Below, piece after piece: positions 8,211 to 12,080 of a stretch of DNA of 12,080 nt. Origin of the DNA: Cephalothrix simula (lineage: Eukaryota > Nemertea > Palaeonemertea > Archinemertea > Cephalotrichidae); contig JAXIUW010191068.1 in NCBI GenBank assembly GCA_035591015.1, forward strand, positions 1 to 12,080. Reading direction: 5' to 3'. The notes beneath the pieces are model-generated. The model saw only the letters and a list, made by a program, of their open reading frames with translations, made no database searches and had not been told where the DNA came from. Every line of letters begins with the position of its first letter. Within the stretch, counting starts at the first letter, position 1. A program made the translations under genes and the position numbers.

Positions 8211-8414
8211 TTAAACAAAGTAGTGTCCTTAGTCTAAGTACCTGCATGACACTGCTTCAATTTGTTCATTCTTTTTAATTGGCTTTCCTTTTACCTGTCT
8301 GTGGTTTATTTACCATCTTAACTGAAAAAATATCCCAAAGGTCTTATCCATCATTCCGTCTCCTGGAAGATATATAGCTAGTCGCGAATACCACAAATAT
8401 CACTGTCAAAAAAG

Positions 8415-8492
8415 ATGGACTTAGAATTGATTGAATACGAAACGATGGGTAAATGTGACGGCGTTTATTTTCTAATCCTTTCTTTATCCTAA
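8415..8492 (+). CDS. Candidate first coding exon or micro-ORF, 25 aa
   Basis: ATG at 8415 sits in AAAAAAGATGG, a favourable eukaryotic start context (purine at -3, G at +4). The peptide starts MDLELIEYETMGKCDG and reaches TAA at 8490-8492. A donor-like GATGG/GTAAAT at 8448/8449 would make it a 34-nt first coding exon. No promoter element or conserved domain is visible, and the call rests only on start context, donor and composition. Confidence 0.15.
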   Translation: MDLELIEYETMGKCDGVYFLILSLS

Positions 8493-9045
8493 ACTTTTGA
8501 TCGTCTTCGCGTATTTAATCTTCTCAAATTCACTTTGGATCTCTTTATTTTCTGTTTTTCGGGACATTTGTTGAAAAGGACCATTTATATGTCACATTTA
8601 CTTTACTGCATCAGTAAATAGCTTCTACTTGAATATATTTTCGGATGTGTGTCTGGTCCAGAAGATTTTAAATTCACAAATTAATGGTAGATTTGGGCTT
8701 GGATTATGATAAGACTGCTAATTGAGGCATTTACTAGCAGCATTTAATCTTCTTGCCTTTTCTTACCATCAAATTACTAATTATATCTTGCACAATCTTG
8801 TCTCCTGCAGTCTCCTGGCAAGTACTCGCATGATACCTTCTTCTGCAATATTAATTAAAAGTTATTAAAGGTGAACATAATATCTCAAACTGTGCAGTTA
8901 AAGTCTTCCACTAGACACCAGATAAGTTACTGCTTTAATTAATCAGCTTGAATTCTGTTGTAACTGTCTCACAAATATATTTTCAAGCTAAATCTTGACT
9001 GATTATTTTCTTCGTCTTTTTAATTAACACCGAGGTATTTAATGG

Positions 9046-9080
9046 AGATCTCTTTACTAAAAGAAGATCTTTACTTAAAA
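9046..9080 (+). repeat. Imperfect tandem duplication, about 18 bp
   Basis: AGATCTCTTTACTAAAAG (9046-9063) is followed after one base by AGATCTTTACTTAAAA (9065-9080). The units match apart from a two-base gap and one substitution-like change. It is probably a slippage product. Confidence 0.6.
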
Positions 9081-9433
9081 TATTTTAATTTGGAAATATA
9101 TCAAATATTTTTTATAAAATCATTAAGATTCTAAGCAATTGCAATTTGAATTATTATCGAGGAAATTATACAGATTAAGGCTCTAATTTAGAACCTAAAA
9201 TATAAATGACAAACCCGGATGATGAAAGAGTATATCCCTTCACCCTTCATTTTTACGACACAAGCAAAAGGAGCATCTTCAAATGAAGGTTATCATTTTT
9301 ACGCCAATAAATTATTTATTTCTTTTTAAAACGTCAGTTGATTCGCTTTGTGCTGGGTTGAGACTCTTTGCCGAAGAACCACCTTAAATCACATACACGT
9401 ATTTAACTAAAGCTTGACAGTCTTTCTAGGATG

Positions 9434-9454
9434 ATATAATTTCTGAAATTATAT
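9434..9454. repeat. Perfect 9-bp inverted repeat, 3-nt loop
   Basis: ATATAATTT (9434-9442), loop ctg, AAATTATAT (9446-9454). The stem is entirely A-T and therefore weak. No T-run or gene end adjoins it. Confidence 0.7.
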
Positions 9455-9708
9455 AGCTATTATAACTAGTTTTGTATAGATTTAAACACACTCATAAAAT
9501 CATAAAATGGATATGGACACTGTTTTGTGAGGGTTTTTAGTATTATTATAGAATTTTTATTTATTAATCCCAAAAAGAACGATGCTTCCGTGTGACAAGA
9601 ATAAGTTTTCTTATTTCCCCTTTTATTTTCCAAAAGGACATCAATTGGAACAATCTTAATCTTTCATAAATTGCTACATTTGTACGCCCTAATGGACTTT
9701 CATGCTAA

Positions 9709-10153
9709 TATAAAAGTCTTAAACGCCTCCTCTTTGGTATTTATGAAATAGAAATGTCATTCAGGTTTGATTCTGATTGTCAGTTATGGAATTCTCCTTC
9801 AGATGTTTTCACATTGGCTGATTTCTTCGTTAATGTCATCTGATAATATGGACCCCTCGAAAAATTGATGATAAGTGTTGATTCTTTGCAAAGGGCGATG
9901 CTTATATTCTCATTGATCCATTAATTAGGAACAAGAACGTGGAAGGAATTAAGGATTTGTTGAGATTCATAACTGTGTTGAATAATAATTTTAAAAGTGC
10001 CACAAGATCATTGAAGCTTCTTTTGAAGCGGAACTATGTGGATGTCTGTACGCATCTATGTTGACAAAAAAACTCACTGATATAGCAGAGTTACGACGAA
10101 AATTATCATCACATTGTCTGATTATTATCAAGAAAAACTTATCTTTATTGTGA
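9709..10153 (+). pseudogene. Possible frameshifted coding relic (three successive short frames), unrecognised
   Basis: Three + strand frames follow one another. 9709-9843 (44 codons) contains DSDCQLWNSPSDVFTLADFF. 9882-10064 (60 codons) contains KGDAYILIDPLIRNKNVEGI. 9995-10153 (52 codons) contains KKLTDIAELRRKLSSH. The second and third overlap by 70 bases in different phases, so one small indel could link them, and two stops separate the first from the second. The residue mix is protein-like and mostly helical in character, with no membrane segment. Acceptor-like TTCTCCTTCAG ends near 9801 and another AG at 9930, so spliced exons are an alternative. No family is recognised, and it may be chance, since frames of this size are common at this composition. 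Confidence 0.22.
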
Positions 10154-10477
10154 TGCCAACTATTTTAGTAACATGATGCTCTAATTATTTTATTTTAAAA
10201 TTCTTATACTCGATCTCTAACAGCATTGATATCTTCATTTCTTTTTTCACTTTTTGTATTGCTTTAATTTCGTTGCAACTATGATCTTATAATTCTTCTG
10301 GACCGTTATCCCAAGTCAACGTCTTAAAAAACTGATTACGTATGACAAGACCTTGTTAGTATTCTGGGAAATTACCGCCAATGTCTGGTGATGTGAAAAT
10401 TCCTTTTTCCTTTACAAACCTTTGCGGTCGTTTTTGACGCAAATATTGATTAGTTTATTTCATTCATATGCATACAG

Positions 10478-10621
10478 CACCTTATCAGATGTCAAAGAAA
10501 CCGTGGGCAAAATTGCCTCCCAGGCAAGGAGAATAAGTGAATTGCCCAATCTTGAAGTGTTTGAATTACATGTATATCATGAAGATAATATCTGCAACCC
10601 ATCCATATCCTTAGATGAAAT
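10478..10621 (+). CDS. Best candidate coding exon, 144 nt, unrecognised product
   Basis: The segment follows CATATGCATACAG (AG at 10476-10477). It stays open in one frame to a TAA at 10623-10625, or ends at a donor-like GAAAT/GTAACA after 10621. Taken as 10478-10621 it is exactly 144 nt with phase 2 at both ends, so it is a symmetric exon. The peptide contains SDVKETVGKIASQARRISEL, then PNLEVFELHVYHEDNICNPS, then ISLDE. It starts with an amphipathic, probably helical half and continues with an acidic half holding one cysteine. Its content of E, V, S, P, D and R is clearly unlike the K/N/I/F-rich translation of neighbouring DNA, and its local G+C is above the surroundings. The acceptor has only a modest pyrimidine tract. 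It could be the last exon of the frames at 9709-10153 or an internal exon of a longer gene. I cannot name a family. Confidence 0.35.
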
Positions 10622-10747
10622 GTAACAAGATTGCAAAAACATCTCATTTTATAAAGACCATTTTTGTAATTTAAGCTAACAGCACTGCTTACAGCCGGGG
10701 CTTACAGTTAATTTATACATAACTGATAATATCTTAAAAACAGATCA

Positions 10748-10801
10748 AACCAATATTCATAATCATCTTGAAGAGTTCCGAAAAATATTTTAATATTGGT
10801 T
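10748..10801. repeat. Inverted repeat, 10-bp perfect arms
   Basis: AACCAATATT (10748-10757) and AATATTGGTT (10792-10801) are exact reverse complements, 34 bases apart. A second overlapping pair, AAAATATT at 10782-10789 with AATATTTT at 10805-10812, shares the region. The arms contain a CCAAT word. No target-site duplication is evident, so a mobile element is not claimed. Confidence 0.7.
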
Positions 10802-10881
10802 AGTAATATTTTCAACATGAAAAGTGGCATAGGTCATCTGAAGGCAAAACTAGAAAACTCCATTTATTATATTGGACTTGG

Positions 10882-10908
10882 GGCTATAGCAGTAGTTATA
10901 GTATAGCC
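10882..10908. repeat. Small hairpin, 7-bp stem with 13-nt loop
   Basis: GGCTATA (10882-10888) pairs with TATAGCC (10902-10908), and CTT/AAG can pair just outside after a small internal loop. It lies in a short frame from about 10818 that encodes a hydrophobic run IYYIGLGAIAVVIV before a TAG. That is suggestive of a membrane segment but too short to call. Confidence 0.55.
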
Positions 10909-11296
10909 AAAGTTTTGGTGCTTTTTCTCCAAATACTTTGCGAATCTTAAATGCTAAATGCTGATTGAAACTCATAAAATAATCTCAAATGTCTTTTGGA
11001 AAAGTGTTTTTTCAAACTCATCTATTATTTAGGCCTTAAGCCCTTGGTGACAAAATAACCGATAGTTAAATGTCAAAAGTAAGAATCTACCACTTGTAAA
11101 TAAAGGGCGGTGAAGGGTGTGTACTCTTGAATCGAGTTTACTAGTATGTTGTAATAATCCATAAATGAAATCATTGTAATGTATTTAAATTCACAACTTC
11201 AATAATCTACTTTTAATTTTTAAAGCATCATGTGTCTTTTTGACTTAAGGCTGATAATTCAGTTTATATGATTATGGTCGATAAAGAAGGGGATGA

Positions 11297-11517
11297 CTGG
11301 ATGAAGGAATATATATTGCTGAATCTCGTGCAGAATTTAGGGATCGACGTTTTTATTTTCCTTCAGAAGCATATAACTTAGTAAAGACTTGCTGCGTCCT
11401 GCCTACTTAGGTATCATCAGAAATGTTATTGCCAACAAATTCGATTTAGAAAACGGATGCAAAACTATCATTAAAAGTGCCTTTGTCAGTTACTACGTTC
11501 TTATCTCCGGCCAATGA
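11297..11517 (+). pseudogene. Possible frameshifted coding relic (two overlapping frames), unrecognised
   Basis: Frame 11297-11410 (37 codons) contains GIYIAESRAEFRDRRFYFPS. Frame 11377-11517 (46 codons) contains RPAYLGIIRNVIANKFDLEN and then a more hydrophobic end. They overlap by 34 bases in different phases, and a single small indel would join them. Both have balanced composition, with R, D, E, P and G present despite AT-rich surroundings. A third frame from the ATG at 11271 overlaps the first and is also open for 37 codons (contains MVDKEGDDWMKEYILLN), which shows how non-specific such openness is. No family or splice boundary is recognised. Confidence 0.2.
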
Positions 11518-12080
11518 TAGGATATTGGCTAGTAAATGCCAACAGGCTATTACATGTTGATAGACTACATCAAAAGTGACAGGGTTTCTTGTTTAGACAT
11601 TTGGCAAGGAAACCAAGCTTTTGCTATATAAATGATGGAAATTTGTTACGAATTCATAAGAGTACAACAATACAAATTTCCCTTATTGATATTAGATCCA
11701 AGCAAATAATTTAATCTTTCTAATCAGTTATAGGATCATAGGAAATTATTCTATTTTAATATAAAAAAGTTCCAATGTTTCGCTTTGATGTGATATTCTA
11801 CTCAACCTACTGCAGTAGTAATAGTGTTATACCAAATGGGATAATATAAATGTGATTATCTCCGAATATCCCGCCATGTATCAAATCTTGAAAGCGGTAT
11901 AAAAATAGATTCTATAACTCAAGTACCTTATCAGAGAATTCTGACCTGATCGGTAGCGAGATGTTTGTTCATTAGTTCACGCTAAGGTCAAATCGTAAAA
12001 ATGGGGTGAGCATTCGATTATTTTCAAATAAAGCGTTTATATATCATTCATAATATTCAATTTATTTGGAAAAAAATTAG
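11518..12080. other. Non-coding AT-rich stretch
   Basis: No gene or RNA is supported. A perfect 12-bp palindrome CTACTGCAGTAG lies at 11807-11818. A + strand frame from about 11573 to 11709 is open for some 45 codons without a clear start, and no splice context supports it. A donor-like ATGGG/GTGAGC occurs near 12005 without a preceding open frame that I can support. Confidence 0.55.

Larger units (their letters stand above)
8500..9708. other. Non-coding AT-rich stretch with small repeats
   Basis: No gene is supported. A strong acceptor-like site (CTTGTCTCCTGCAG, ending about 8811) is followed by about 16 open codons beginning SPGKYSHDTFFCN, too short to call alone. Small repeat structures at 9046-9080 and 9434-9454 are listed separately. 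The stretch 9060-9120 is extremely AT-rich. Confidence 0.55.

Noticed and set aside
9709-11517. Endogenous viral relic covering the 3' part of the window
   Set aside because: Frames decay in a way that would fit, and one short hydrophobic run near 10870 looks membrane-like, but no viral hallmark motif is visible. The idea rests only on impression.
1-12080. CRISPR array, bacterial operon, rRNA or intact retroelement
   Set aside because: There are no regularly spaced repeats, no Shine-Dalgarno-led long frames, no rRNA-like conserved blocks, and no long terminal repeats or reverse-transcriptase motif that I could find by eye.

Overview
The window is about 12 kb of AT-rich DNA, roughly one-third G+C by eye. 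It has no ribosome-binding-site-plus-long-ORF structure, no operon, no rRNA and no intact gene that I can recognise. No reading frame clearly exceeds about 110 codons, and at this base composition dozens of 50-codon open frames are expected by chance. This fits intergenic or intronic DNA of an AT-rich eukaryote, plausibly an invertebrate animal. The + strand carries more T than A over much of the first 9 kb and holds many pyrimidine-tract/AG sites, as the intron-rich sense strand of a transcript would. That is an inference and not proof.

Layout. (1) 1-570 is featureless. (2) 581-909 holds a sharp G+C- and CpG-rich island (661-780 is 58% G+C), open in several frames on both strands. (3) 910-2438 is non-coding, with isolated splice-like sites. 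(4) 2439-3860 carries short coding-like pieces: a 53-codon frame, a possible 66-nt exon, a three-frame patch at 3303-3750 that faintly resembles part of a seven-helix receptor, and the best hairpin of the window (3228-3257). (5) Near 4160-4215 there is a degenerate tRNA-like promoter motif. (6) 5068-5137 is one of the two best exon candidates. (7) 6302-6613 contains an exact 19-bp direct repeat. (8) 7659-8210 is a second G+C-richer zone with open frames on both strands. (9) 9709-10153, 10478-10621 and 11297-11517 are short + strand frames that look protein-like. Two of these groups consist of overlapping frames that would need a frameshift to be joined, as expected of decayed genes or uncorrected indels.

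How the parts relate. If the candidates are real, the simplest reading is a + strand gene or gene relics with small exons and large introns, interrupted by old mobile or foreign fragments (the G+C islands, the tRNA-like motif). Nothing here establishes one connected gene. All coding calls are low confidence and are given as leads. I found no convincing new biological system.
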